NCBI GenBank assembly: GCA_949987565.1
Contig: OX465104.1
Span: forward strand, 14,012,241 to 14,076,240
Source of the DNA: Luidia sarsii
Taxonomy: Eukaryota > Echinodermata > Asteroidea > Paxillosida > Luidiidae
Direction of reading: 5' to 3'
Length of the DNA stretch: 64,000 nt
Shown: positions 1 to 18,800 of the stretch, in pieces
Position numbering within the stretch: the first letter of the stretch is position 1
How the letters are laid out: the number at the start of each line of letters is the position of its first letter
Notes under the pieces: model-generated
Told to the model about the DNA's origin: nothing
The model's database searches: none
What the model saw: the letters and a program-made list of their open reading frames with translations, nothing else
Position numbers and translations under genes: made by a program

Positions 1-3000
1 AACACGACTATCATCTCTTGTTGCATAGGTTCTACGGTTTCAAACGTGAAAACGGAAATTTATTTTAACTATTTGTTAACTTTTTAACGTCTGTAAAACG
101 TGCAAAATCACGTACTTTACACATTGTATTTTAATATTTTATTCCCATAAGACAATTCTAATAGTTTAAACTGCTTCAATCGGCGCGATACAAAATATTT
201 TAACAAAAACGTTCGACGCTCCACGCTTTACCTCCTAGCCTATTCGAGGAGCCCGGTGTCACGGTCTCATCTATCCGCCGTGCTCGGATATCCTGAACGC
301 GACCGAACGCCCCGAACATATGCGCAGTAATGCTCGGCATAATGCTCACTTTAGGACCGTGCTGAGTTCCTACATCAAGTAAAGGTCAAGATATTTGCAT
401 GCACACGCATGGGTCACATACTGTGGTCGAGCAGGGTTCGGCCGTGCGTACTGTACTGTACACCGTACATTGTACTGTACATGTACAGTGTACATGTATA
501 CATGTACTGTACATGTATCGTACGTGCATGGTACATTCCTCCATGGTGTAACTTTTCGCGGCAATTTCCATGGCGTCAAGTGTCAGGTTTGACGAATACA
601 AGAACACGTGCCTCAGAATCTTGCAATACCTGCGGAGCAGAACTTAAGATTCCAGGCCAAAAACCCACGTGTTTGATGCCGATCATATGCATACATCACA
701 TACACATTACAATGTACACGTACGTGCATGTAACGTGTGTGTGCGACTGGAGAGATCAGCACGCTGATATAACTGAGCACGATACGGTAACGTGCTCAGT
801 TAGCCGTTGCGCTCTTCCGGATATCCGAGCACGGCGGAAATATGAAACCGTGACACCGGAAGTCAGGAATCTCGCGGTAACACGTATATTCTCGAGGCCA
901 ACTTACACGGTCTATGCCGCCTACACTTATACCCCTGTCACCCCCTTATTAAGCAACTCCTGCCCATACCACCAGAGCTCGCGTACCACTGCGACGGTCG
1001 AATGGCCAAGATAAATAGTTCCCGCTATTCTTCGAACCGCGGGAACTGAATATTATCAATGTACTGAGGGAAACTTTCCCCATAAAATGACAAAAAATGT
1101 CCTTTGGTTGGAAACATCTCACAGTCAGTTATAGAAATCCACATACACCGTGCCAAGAACAATCAATTTCATGATGGAAATCCCACCTCCCTTGATATCA
1201 AATTAAATCACTTTTGGTCAAATCCCAAGGGTACAATTCTTTTCAGAAATGAAATGAATTATACAATGCACTGTATGTAACGCACTGTTACTTTTTGACC
1301 CCATTAATGGGTTTGGGCTGGCTGGTTGCCTTGAGCATCTTTTTATCTTTGGGGTGCAGATACCGGTACACATTAGGCATTGATCAAATTGTTGTCTAAT
1401 TAGTTTAGTTCAACTCCATAGGTACAATTCTTCTTCTTTTTTTGAAGAGAGAAGTAGGCCTATTTTCTTTTTTTATACATCTAGACCCCTATTAGCATTT
1501 CTGGACCTTTCAGTGTACATGAATGTATGTAAAGAACCCCCACAACAAAATCACTCTCCTGGGTGAAAAATATATGTGTAGTTTCATGAAAACGATATGC
1601 ATTTGTAATGTTGTAAGCAAAACATTAGTATGTTTTACTATTCAAATAGTGTGCGTCCTTAGAGGGACACCGTAGCGTTTTCCGTTCGCTGAAATTCAGA
1701 CCCAAACATAACGAGAAATATATGTCTGTTGTGAAACAGAGCATAGAGCTTTTCCGCTTCTGTTTTTAACAAGTCATAGAATAGCCCCATTCCTACTCCA
1801 AAACGCATGTACATATTTTGTGCACAAAGCCTATGGGACTCGAGAGTAGTATTCAAAAATTCATAAAAAATATAAACAATGGTCCTTCGGTTCCAAACTT
1901 TAGATTTGGAATGTCTAGCACGATAGCTAACTACATACCAAATTTCGAGATGATCGGCCAATGCCTTATATGTGTTTTAAAATCACACATTTTGATGACG
2001 TCATGATTGCGTAACGACATTTTGGCTCCGGAAGGTGTTTCTAAACCATGTCCCCAATAGATATCAAAGAAAAAATGAAAAAAATCTCGTTCCGTTGGCC
2101 AAATATGCTCATTTCAATGTGAAAATCTGAAAAGTTCATGACCTCATAAATATTCATGAGATGACGTCACGGTCAATTAATGGCAATTTTTTGATACACC
2201 TTTTCCCAACTTAGATACAGTTCAAAGTTGAAACCAAACGAACTTGTACTTTTGCTTTTAATGGATTTTGAAATTTGCCCCTTTAAAGCAAGGTCACGTG
2301 ACACGTGATGACGTCATGATGATATCAAGGTGTTTAGGATCAATTTCAGCATGGGCTTTATGCATTTGCCACGTCTGTTCAATGACTAAAGTCGTGCTTA
2401 CAAAACCGTGCAAAGTCGTGCATTGTCTATGGGCTTTGGGGGAGAAGAAGAAGAAGACTAAGAAAAAGCTGAACAACAGATATAGCTTTTCCGCTTCCCT
2501 GGAAGCGGCGGAAAAGCTAATAAGGGCCAGGTTCAAGCTGGAATAGGCCCTATAAAAATTATATGACGTGTTTCAAAGTACTGCATAATGTATGTTGTAT
2601 GCACACAGAATGGGTTTATACTGATAATACGCATTTCTGTAAAGATAAAGGAGATAATGTCATGGCTTATTTTCACACAAGACCATTCATTATTTTGCAA
2701 GGAATTGAACGAATGGAAACAAACAGTAATAATATTACTAATTTTAAAAAAAGTATACGATTGATTAAGTACCGTGGGCCTAGGTAGGACCAAACACGAG
2801 TTGGAAAAAGAGGTTGAGTTTCACATCAACTTCGAACAAGTAATTAATTTCGTCTTGGTTTGGTGGAATTTCACTGAGATTTTCAGAAAGTATTTGACAC
2901 AAGCTTATCATTCCTAGTAACTATCGAACTAGCCTACCTTCCCGATAATAATTTTATCTTTAATAATATAGGCTAAATGCAATGACAGGCTCAGCGCTTA

Positions 3001-3718
3001 CACACTTAAAAAAAACCCATAACAAACTTTGTAAGGGCTCAAAACAGGGACGCCCTCTTGGACAAAACCAGCGGCGTGTTCTACAATGGCTCATCCCTGC
3101 AGACAAAAGGCTACGAGACCACATTGAATGCAAAGCACTCTTGGACTATGGTCCCCCAAACCGCCGGCATTGATTTTTCGAGAATTTCTGAAGTACTGCC
3201 TGGGGGAGGGGGTGGTCGTACATAGAAACGGACTGTATTTTGTTGATGAGGCGCTGCACACAATGCAGTACACACTGTAGGTTGCTCTATCTCACAGTCT
3301 GCTCGTCTCAAATTACACATGATGTGCAGTGAGTTTTAAATGTGCTCGGAATGGGGACATATCTTAATCTTTGAAGCCGTTGTTATGGGAGTCGACCCAA
3401 ACAGTCACGCAGACTAAGCGTGGGTGATCCATCAGTAGCCTTCAAAAGAAGGAGGAATCGGTTTAGGAAGGATTGCGTTGAAGGGGGTGCGTGCTGTAAT
3501 CCGCGAAATGCCTCGGATTATGGAAATTGTTACCGCGCCGACAAGAGATTAGGTGAAGGGTGTGGACAGAGACAGACAGCGACACGGCTATTTATGAGCG
3601 AGTGGAGAGCGTCCGGTGTTGTGTGGAGAGAATATGACTTGAAACTTGAAACTGGAGATATGACGACGTGTTGTTTGGGTTCCTGGCAGTCGTCCCCGTG
3701 AGGCGGGTTTAGGTGAGG
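1..3718. other. AT-rich intergenic DNA with repeats
   Basis: A TGTACATGTACA cluster lies at 455-525. A possible inverted-repeat element spans 1748-2518: AGCTTTTCCGC at the left and GCGGAAAAGCT at the right, the right end itself being a hairpin at 2483-2519. It includes the CRE-like stretches TGACGTCA near 2163 and 2310. Reading frames here are short and unconvincing. 3200-3700 becomes more GC-rich toward the ankyrin gene and may hold its promoter and 5' UTR. Confidence 0.5.
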
Positions 3719-5365
3719 ATGACGGAGCGACTTATGGACGCCGTGCTCTCGCTGCGATACCAGCAGCTGGAGGCGCTGCTGAGACAAGGCGTGCCGGTGA
3801 ACTCGAGGAACAGGGAGGGCCAGACGGCCGCCATGGTGGCCTGCTATGTGCCGGACCCGGCCAAAGCCTACCGCATGTTCCGCTTTCTGCAGCGGAAAGG
3901 CGCCAACGTCCTAGCCCGGGATGCCCACGAGACCAGCGTGTTTCAGCACGCCTGCCGGCGGGGCCTGGAGCGCGTGGCACGGCGGATCGTCGGCGTTGGA
4001 GGCGCGGCCAGCGCCGACCTGGGCGGGGCGGATCAGGCCGGGCGGTCGCCGCTCTTCCACGCTGCTTCCAGCGGCAACGCCGGCCTGGTGGCCTATCTAA
4101 TTGGCCTGATGAGGGCGCGGGGGGTGGGCGTAGACGCACCGGACAACGCTGGGGTGACGCCACTCATCCAGGCCAGTAAGATGGGGCACTCGCAGGCGGC
4201 CTCGGTCTTGGAGACGGTCGGGCGAGCCAACCCGAGGATCTGCGACGCCGAGCGGCACATGAACGCCGCCCAGTGGGCCGAGGAAGCGGCCGGGACCCGG
4301 TCCAAATCCCAGCGGGACCCGCCTGACGGACATCGCTCCCATAAAGGATCGGCGGTTCGACATCCCCGACCGACAGGCGGCCCCGGAGTGAGACCGGTCC
4401 TGCCTTCCATCCGCCGGGCCGAGCGGAGCCCGGAGACCGCCAAGCCTCGCTGGCAGCCCGGCGCGAGGAACCCGGACTCGACGGAGGTGATAGGCGGCAA
4501 GGACTGGAACGGAGACTCGCAGAGGATCGCCGAGCGGAACGCCAACAGCTGGGTGGTCCGGCAGTCCCTGGACGCCAGCTCCACTCCCGCCTCGTTGGGC
4601 AAGTCTACGGACGCCGCCATGGCCATGCTGGAGCTAGCCTCCCACACCAGCCGCGACAGGAGCTTCGCCCGGGGATTCGTCTCCAGCAAATCGGTCGAGG
4701 CGTCCCATACCGGTGATAACGGACATCACCACCACCAGCTGCACGCCTCCGTCAACTCCTTACTGGGGGCCTACTCGAGCCAGTTCAGCAGCGCCTTTAG
4801 GAAGCCGGCCAAGCTACCGCCCCAGCCAGACCCCATCGAACCTCCACACGAGCCGCCTTCCCTGCAGAAGAAGCCCTGTGGCTCCACCTTAGCCTACATC
4901 TTGAGCCACGGTGCCACTGGAGGCAAAACAACAAAGGGGAGCCAGCGCGGCTCCAGGCGCACTCCAGTCGCACAGAGATCCTCCACCGTCAACCGTCGAA
5001 AGCATCTCAAGGTGAAAGCCACGACCAGCGGGCGCAGCAGCGCGGACAGCGGGTGGACCGACGACGCCAGTCACGGTGACGGACGTCCCGGGGTTAAGCC
5101 CCGGAGATCCAGACAGAAGTCCGTGCACGAATCATCACCGCGGGATGGCGAAGACCGGGGGCGGGCGGGTCGAGACCGAGGCCAGGAGGACCGGCCAGCG
5201 GCCGCCGAGGCTGGGCCGGATCGCTTGCCCGGGATGCGGCCCACGAGACTGAATCGGGTGGCCGAACTTGAAGACGATCCCGGGCAGGGCGGACTGCCCA
5301 TGCCGCGGAGTCTGAACCCACGAGACTCCCTGCCGAGCGTTCGAGTCACCATTCCCTCGGTGTAG
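3719..5365 (+). CDS. Ankyrin-repeat protein, ANKRD63-like, intronless
   Basis: A single uninterrupted reading frame encodes 548 residues. I start it at the ATG at 3719; an earlier in-frame GTG is preceded at once by a TAG at 3710-3712. About five ankyrin repeats fill residues 1-176, with hallmark pieces such as REGQTAAMVA, AGRSPLFHAA and NAGVTPLIQA. The spacing, including a PDP insertion in repeat 2, resembles vertebrate ANKRD63 and more loosely ANKRD33/34; this is from family memory. ANKRD63 is also single-exon. The remaining ~370 residues are Ser/Arg/Pro/Gly-rich and look disordered, with no domain I recognise. Base composition is strongly GC-rich compared with the AT-rich flanks. A poly(A) signal AATAAA lies at 5602-5607. 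Function is unknown; ankyrin repeats usually bind proteins. A 5' non-coding exon joined at the AG at 3711-3712 is possible. Confidence 0.85.
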   Translation: MTERLMDAVLSLRYQQLEALLRQGVPVNSRNREGQTAAMVACYVPDPAKAYRMFRFLQRKGANVLARDAHETSVFQHACRRGLERVARRIVGVGGAASADLGGADQAGRSPLFHAASSGNAGLVAYLIGLMRARGVGVDAPDNAGVTPLIQASKMGHSQAASVLETVGRANPRICDAERHMNAAQWAEEAAGTRSKSQRDPPDGHRSHKGSAVRHPRPTGGPGVRPVLPSIRRAERSPETAKPRWQPGARNPDSTEVIGGKDWNGDSQRIAERNANSWVVRQSLDASSTPASLGKSTDAAMAMLELASHTSRDRSFARGFVSSKSVEASHTGDNGHHHHQLHASVNSLLGAYSSQFSSAFRKPAKLPPQPDPIEPPHEPPSLQKKPCGSTLAYILSHGATGGKTTKGSQRGSRRTPVAQRSSTVNRRKHLKVKATTSGRSSADSGWTDDASHGDGRPGVKPRRSRQKSVHESSPRDGEDRGRAGRDRGQEDRPAAAEAGPDRLPGMRPTRLNRVAELEDDPGQGGLPMPRSLNPRDSLPSVRVTIPSV

Positions 5366-5601
5366 CTTCCTCATGTAGGACAGTAACGCGTGGCATTTGG
5401 CCTACGTTGCCATGCTGTCCCGTGTTCTCGATTCTGAGCACCAACTCATTAATGTTGTCAACAAGGGCCAGATATACAGTATAGTCGACAAATTCATACA
5501 GCTGCATGATCTTTTCTGCTACCTCAAAGTCGTACCGAACTCTTTTGACACTGTAATGTAGATTCCCACCAATCTCCATGAAGCTTATGATGAATGACTG
5601 A

Positions 5602-5607
5602 AATAAA
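5602..5607 (+). terminator. Poly(A) signal of the ankyrin gene
   Basis: AATAAA sits about 240 bases after the stop codon of the ankyrin-repeat gene on the same strand. It gives a short 3' UTR. No cleavage site was verified. Confidence 0.55.
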
Positions 5608-7794
5608 GAGCTTGTTCAGGGTTCACAGGAAAAGAACGTGAAAATCGTTCTCATATAAATATCTGAAATACTGTACATCATGGGTCTCCGTCTCCGTTAC
5701 AGAACAACCTGAAAATGAAAGTTGTGGTTTGTCGCTGAATCGTAAGGTTTGCTGTCCCGTACACTGTGTACAGTGTTCAGCTACATACTGTGGTTTAAAG
5801 CTTGTTCTTTAAAATACCAGTAACACTAACATTAAAACAAGTGTTACATTATATTAAGGGATTTGGAACGGAGTTCCAATCCGATTCCTAAGCCTTCATT
5901 TCGTAAAAAGCCAGTTTTCGATTTTGTTCTCAGTACCCACTTTATCAAACCTGTCATAGTTTGTTTATTTTAGACATACAGACGTATAGTAATAGGTTTT
6001 GCCGAGATTACGATAACCAAAATGTAAACAGATGCTTTAGGGAATATTTTGATTAACTAATTTCGATATGAATATCTTGCCATTAAATAATGCAGATTCC
6101 ATGTACATTTGATATGCTTTAGACTAAGTTCGCCAATTACTGAAATGTGCTTCATTCTCGTCTAGTGAACTGGACACAAGACGAATTCAAACTCCCCAAC
6201 CAACTATATTCCCTTCATGAGTTTGTATAGCCCCATGTCCCATCCAAGGCTGACAGAGCACAAAACCGTTTCTATTCTATGTGCGGTAGTCATTCCTCTC
6301 ATTGGTAGGGCTAGGAAATTGGCTTGATCCAAATGTCAGGCCTACCTGCCACGAAAAGGTTTCCAAATATTGATCTTTCATATCACTGCAATCCCGAGGC
6401 ATTATCAATCAGCTGTAGGTTGAGCAAACATCACCTATTTCGCTTTGTTACATCTGTTTATCTGGGCTATGGTCTATGACATAAATGGCATTTCATAAGC
6501 ATGGGTTCAAGCGTCGAGAAATGAGATGCTCTTTGTAAATTGAAAAGATGAACATCAGAAACAGAGGGTCTGACGTTTCAATCACAGCAAGACGTCACCA
6601 GGATGTCGAGATATCAGAGATACATTTCGTACGTTTTAAATAAATATTTACTTCCTTTGAGAAAAATCCTGCCCTCTGTATTTGAGATTTGCATTTTTGT
6701 TTGCAAAAATCTTTGCATATTACTTCAAAAGTGATATGGACAGTCATAACGGCTGTCTACCACGTTTCAATCCTTAACTTGGACATCATTATTTTACAAC
6801 CCCTTAGTAATATAAATACATTGTACACTGTAAGCAACAGCTACAGCAGTATTGAAGTGTGCACTATGCAGAAGCTCGAAGTATAATAAAAAAGAAAAAC
6901 ATTCATCAATCTTATGTTTACACATGAAGAAATTCTTATTGAAGGTTCTGTGTGTGCCCAGTGTTGACGGGAACGCAGACATCATTTTCATTTGCCATCT
7001 GTCTCCATCGTTTCTACTCTCATGGCAACACCACGTACACCATCTGCCTTGAGTGTCAATTTCCGACACGATTCACCCCCTCGGATCCCAATACTGCTAT
7101 TATCACGGCGGGTTTGCCCCCCCCCCCAGCCGTAAATTGATTATCAACAGGGTGGCCAATTTCCCGTGGCTTTTGTCTCGCCCTAGTGTATAGATTTTTT
7201 GGGGACTGTAGTTCGTGCCTGTTGCCAAGGGAAGGATGAGGAGCCAGCAGGGGTACGCCGATATCTCTGCTTGATTGCCAAGCAGAGGCACATCACAATG
7301 ATTGAGGTCACAGAGCAGGGTCAGACAAACGCTGTCATTGTGCAAATATTCGAAGATAATTACGGTCTGTCCATCATTCACAGACACGAACTGGATGGAT
7401 CCCTTATCGCCGGTTCTAAATGCAGCATGTCAACACTCATCTCGTGCGCAATTAATTGTATGCATTTAGATTTCACATAGGTGAATGAGGGCATAGGTCA
7501 TACTCACTTTTCGATTCCCAATAAAAGACTTCGGCATACACGTTCACAGGGTCAACAGTGAAGCATGCTTTGTCCTTTAGGTTCAAAGAATTAAGCTAAG
7601 GGTCTAGCAGTTCTTATACTGACAAGTTTTGATTTATGAACAATAAACAACATGAACACAGAATGCATGCTACATGTATTTTGCAAGTACTGTACTCAGG
7701 CAGTCAGGTTGTATAGCTCACATAAATACACATCGTTTCATCTTCCTCAAAACGTCAACATCAACACAGCAACAAAATCAAACAGTACCATTCA
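5608..7794. other. Intergenic DNA between ankyrin gene and RPL3
   Basis: Mostly AT-rich with no supported gene. A weak Penelope-tail tag is at 6563-6600 (GGGTCTGACGTTTCAATCAC). Short open frames at 7103-7480 overlap on both strands and show no recognisable domain. Confidence 0.6.
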
Positions 7795-7814
7795 TGAGTA
7801 GGTTTTCAGCTCAC

Positions 7815-7820
7815 TTTATT
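7815..7820 (-). terminator. RPL3: RPL3 poly(A) signal
   Basis: TTTATT on the plus strand reads AATAAA on the minus strand, about 240 bases beyond the RPL3 stop codon. This implies a last exon running from 8107 to about 7795. Confidence 0.6.
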
Positions 7821-8059
7821 GTTTTCATATTCATCCCAGTCAAAAATCTGTCACAAAACAGCATCAACTGGTGATGTTTGAATATTGGCTCCGGTACACC
7901 TACAGGTTTTTTTCAACATCTTTTAGCAAAGATGGTGAAATTAAGTTAATTGAGTTTCTCCACATAGACTTCATCTGGTGTTTCAGTGTATTGTGTACTT
8001 GTGAATTGCAGTGTTTCCTTTTCCCTGTCTTAATGGTGCACGTGCCAATAGCGCCCTCT

Positions 8060-15484
<7,425 letters not shown>

Positions 15485-15487
<3 letters not shown>

Positions 15488-15514
15488 GTTCTCCAATGAT
15501 GGATTGCGAAAGAG
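15485..15514 (-). promoter_or_regulatory. RPL3: RPL3 5' TOP start, 5' UTR and ATG-only exon
   Basis: Reading the minus strand from 15514, CTCTTTCGC is a terminal oligopyrimidine (TOP) start. It is followed by ~18 more bases, then ATG and a GTAAGG donor at 15484. TOP starts are typical of ribosomal protein genes and confer mTOR-dependent translational control. A first exon ending right after the ATG matches the phase needed by exon 2, which opens with Ser-His-Arg-Lys directly after its CAG acceptor. The exact transcription start is inferred. Confidence 0.8.
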
Positions 15515-15890
15515 ACCTAATAGTGAATCACACGTCGAAAGGCATCGCCTGACTAAAATTAAATTCGCATTCATATAATGAAACGAGTCAAGGTACAAGA
15601 CAACTTTACTCGGCGAGCGAATTTGGCAATAATTTCTCAATATTTCGATATGGAGAGAAAACCAATTTCATTTCAAAAATATTTTTTGAGCTTTATTTTT
15701 TATCCTTTTGGGATAATTATGTTTTAAAATTTATCAAAGAGTAATACGAATATTTCGATATATTTTTAATACAATTTGAACTCTGAACTTACAAGAGGTC
15801 AAGATAAGTTATTCGCTGTCGGCTGTCGGCCTAGTTCTGATCGCTAACTAAATATTCTTCTCACATTTGTCACACATTTACAGTAAAAGA
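15515..15890. promoter_or_regulatory. Shared RPL3/NDUFB10 divergent promoter region
   Basis: About 376 bases separate the RPL3 TOP start from the NDUFB10 start codon, and the genes point away from each other. The interval is AT-rich, with no TATA box obviously placed for either gene. It is a candidate bidirectional promoter, which is common for housekeeping pairs. Co-regulation is inferred from geometry only. Confidence 0.6.
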
Positions 15891-18800
15891 ATGGGGGTGA
15901 TTGATGAGTTTCTTCAAAGTGCTTTCTATTATACAGTTGACGCCCCCGTCACATTAGTACGAGGTAAGTCGAAAGCATGGAAGAGACTGTAAAAGTCGTT
16001 AATTTCAGTAGAAGTTTCTGACGAGTAGATCGCGTTGTATTGTAATCGGTATCGACGAACTATCGTATGCAGTACATACTGTACACGTACAACTCGCCAA
16101 TAGGGGGCGCTCGATTAAAAAAGGGTTTATCATTCCAAAGTTCAAGATTAAATCTATAGTATAGTATTACTGATAGTATTAGTATTAATTTATAAAATTT
16201 ATAGTATGCTCCATGATTATATTGACCCTCATTTTGGGGCCTGTCTGTGGCCTTTAATCCATTACTCATTACTTTACTTTAGTTTCAAAATGTACTATAA
16301 TGTATTCCGAGTAACTTGGACCCGACAAGTCACCCCTTTTTTATCGAATTTCAAAATTTTGAGGGACGGGTGACTGTAGGGTCCAAGGAAAGTGGCTATG
16401 CAATGTTGGAATTTAATCTTTGAAAAATACCCCCAACTGAAATCCCCAGATTTACCCCCCAAAACACCCGCCCATTGAGGATTCAGTAAGAATTACATAT
16501 TCCAAATTTCCAATACTGGTCATTTTGTTTTACTCACGTTTGGGAAAAGGGAGAAATTTTCCCTCCGAGTTGACCGAGAACGGGTCGACGAGCAGAGTTG
16601 GGGTGGCCATCTTGGATTGGAAACTGCCTGATGTCACGATGTGCAGGGCTGCAGGCAGGTCCGGGTGAGGAGTGGTCTGCGGAAGTGTGTGCGCGCGCGG
16701 TGCGATTTACCGGATGTCGCTTTGCACTGATGTTCAGGAAACAGTCGGAGGGCTCAACGCGTGCAAGAATTGTAATGTGAATCCTGATTAACATAGTATT
16801 TGTCACCATTGTACTCTACCACTGAACAGACTTTGTGGAGAAGCAGCAGAATAGGCATCCATATTACTACTACCACAGGCGCTACAGGCGGGTGACTCCT
16901 ATTGAAGACTGCAGCGAGGGCGACAACGTGTGCGTCTATGAGGCAGAGATGCAGTACAGGAGAGACAAGTAGGGATCCTCACCTCTATCCATTCATTGAC
17001 CAGCTTTGTCATGTCCTCTCTGTCTTTCTGTCTCTCCCCTCTATCTCCCCTATCTGCTTCTCTCCTCTCCTCAATCTCTCTCACCCTCTCTCTCCTCTCT
17101 CATTTTCTCTTCTCAAAAATTAGAGGGCCTCACGTTTCAATCCTAGCACGACCTTTCTCAAAGGCAAAGTCATTCTATTCTCTTGTTTGGAAATCTACCA
17201 CTAATAATCTCCCTTCCCATTCCTCTCCCTCTCTGCCTCTCTCTCTCCTTCATCCTTTCCTTCTGCCTCTACCACTCCCTGTCTTTCCTTCTGCCTTTCC
17301 CTCTTTCATTCTCTCTCCCTCTCTTTCCTTCTTCCTCTTTCCTTCTCCTTCTCCCTCTCTTTTTCCTTCTCCCTCTGCCTGTCTTTCCTTCTCCCTCTCT
17401 CTTTCCTTCTCCCTCTACCTCTCCCTGTGTTTCTTTCTCCCTCTCTCTTTCCTTCTCCCTCTACCTCTCCCTCTCTATTTCCTTCTCCCTCTGCATCTAC
17501 CTCTCCCTGTCTTTCCTTCTCCCTCTCTCTTTCCTGCTCACTCTCTCTCTTTCCTTCTCACTCTCTTTCATTCTCCCTCTACCTCTCCTTCTCTATTTCC
17601 TTCTCCCTCTGCCTCTACCTCTCCCTGTCTTTCTTTCTCCCTCTCCCTCTCTCTTTCCTTCTCACTCTCTCTCTCTTTCCTTCTCACTCTCTCTTTCCTT
17701 CTCCCTCTACCTCTCCCTCTCTATTTCCTTCTCCCTCTGCCTCTACCTCTCCCTGTCTTTCTTTCTCCCTCTCTCTTTCCTTCTCACTCTCTCTCTCTCT
17801 TTCATTCTCCCTCTACCTCTCCCTCTCCTTCTCGCTTTCTCTGCCGCTTCCTCTCTCATGTCCGGAAAATTCTCCCTAATGTTTCCCTCCCTCTTTCTGC
17901 CTCACCCTGAGCCAGGTTGATAGACCAGCAGATTATCATCAAGCTGCAAGCCCTGCTGGGAGAGTGCTCAGTGAGGGAGGGGCCTAACTCTCAGTTTGCC
18001 TGCAAGCCACTGCTGGAGGAGTACGACGTCGCCGCCAACAACTTTGAGACAAAGTGTGAGTCGGGGCTCAGCAAAGGGCAGGTAGAGGAAGGCCTGGATC
18101 TGAATTAGTGGCTTTGGCTGTTGCTGAGGGCATTTGTATGCACAACCTATGCGTCACTGCGTGTGGATGCGCCGTTGCCTGTAGCAACAGCCGTAGCCGC
18201 TAGGCTGCCACTGCCCAAGGAAAGCATGGTTAAAGTTAGCCATGTCTGATGGATAACAACCAGGGATGCCAGAATTCCGGCTGTTTAATTTTTTAGGCAT
18301 TGGTGGTTCGGAACGACAATAAATACATGGGACATTACCGCAATACCATTCATTCATACAGCGCTTTCCTACATTTCTGCCGCGCAATACGTAATGTGTA
18401 CAACAACTCGATTTACACACATCGCACGCGGGGGGCATGGCATGCACTAGACTTGCATGTAAATTCCAGTCTGTGATAGCATTCACAATTCTTGTGTACG
18501 GTGCGTGCCTCTACATGTACATGTACATGCATGTACAAGTACATGTAAAACAAAAAACAATCGACGACTTGGACAAATCTAGTTCGCGGGTCGAGTGCGC
18601 GTGCGCCATTGATCTCCATGGGACATCGTGTGCATGTGCATGTACACTGTACATGTACATGTACATGTGCATTCAGTGTATGTACAGTGTGCAAACAACA
18701 TGGCGGAATAACAACACAGCGTGTATTAAAACGTTTAGAGTTTCAAGTTTCGCAGCTGGACAGTGATGTAAACGTGTCACAAATGGAAGTGGAAAGAGGT

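Noticed and set aside
409..1014. 201-codon open frame on the plus strand
   Set aside because: It begins in a TGTACATGTACA repeat, has no recognisable domain, and overlaps equally open frames on both strands.
16537..16615. Minus-strand ATGGCC start with good context and a GTGAGT donor, inside NDUFB10 intron 1
   Set aside because: It resembles a first coding exon, but only ~1 kb separates it from the RPL3 start on the same strand and no partner exon was found.
16996..17920. Three long overlapping plus-strand frames rich in Ser, Pro, Leu and Phe
   Set aside because: They are produced by the polypyrimidine tract in NDUFB10 intron 2; all three phases are open at once.
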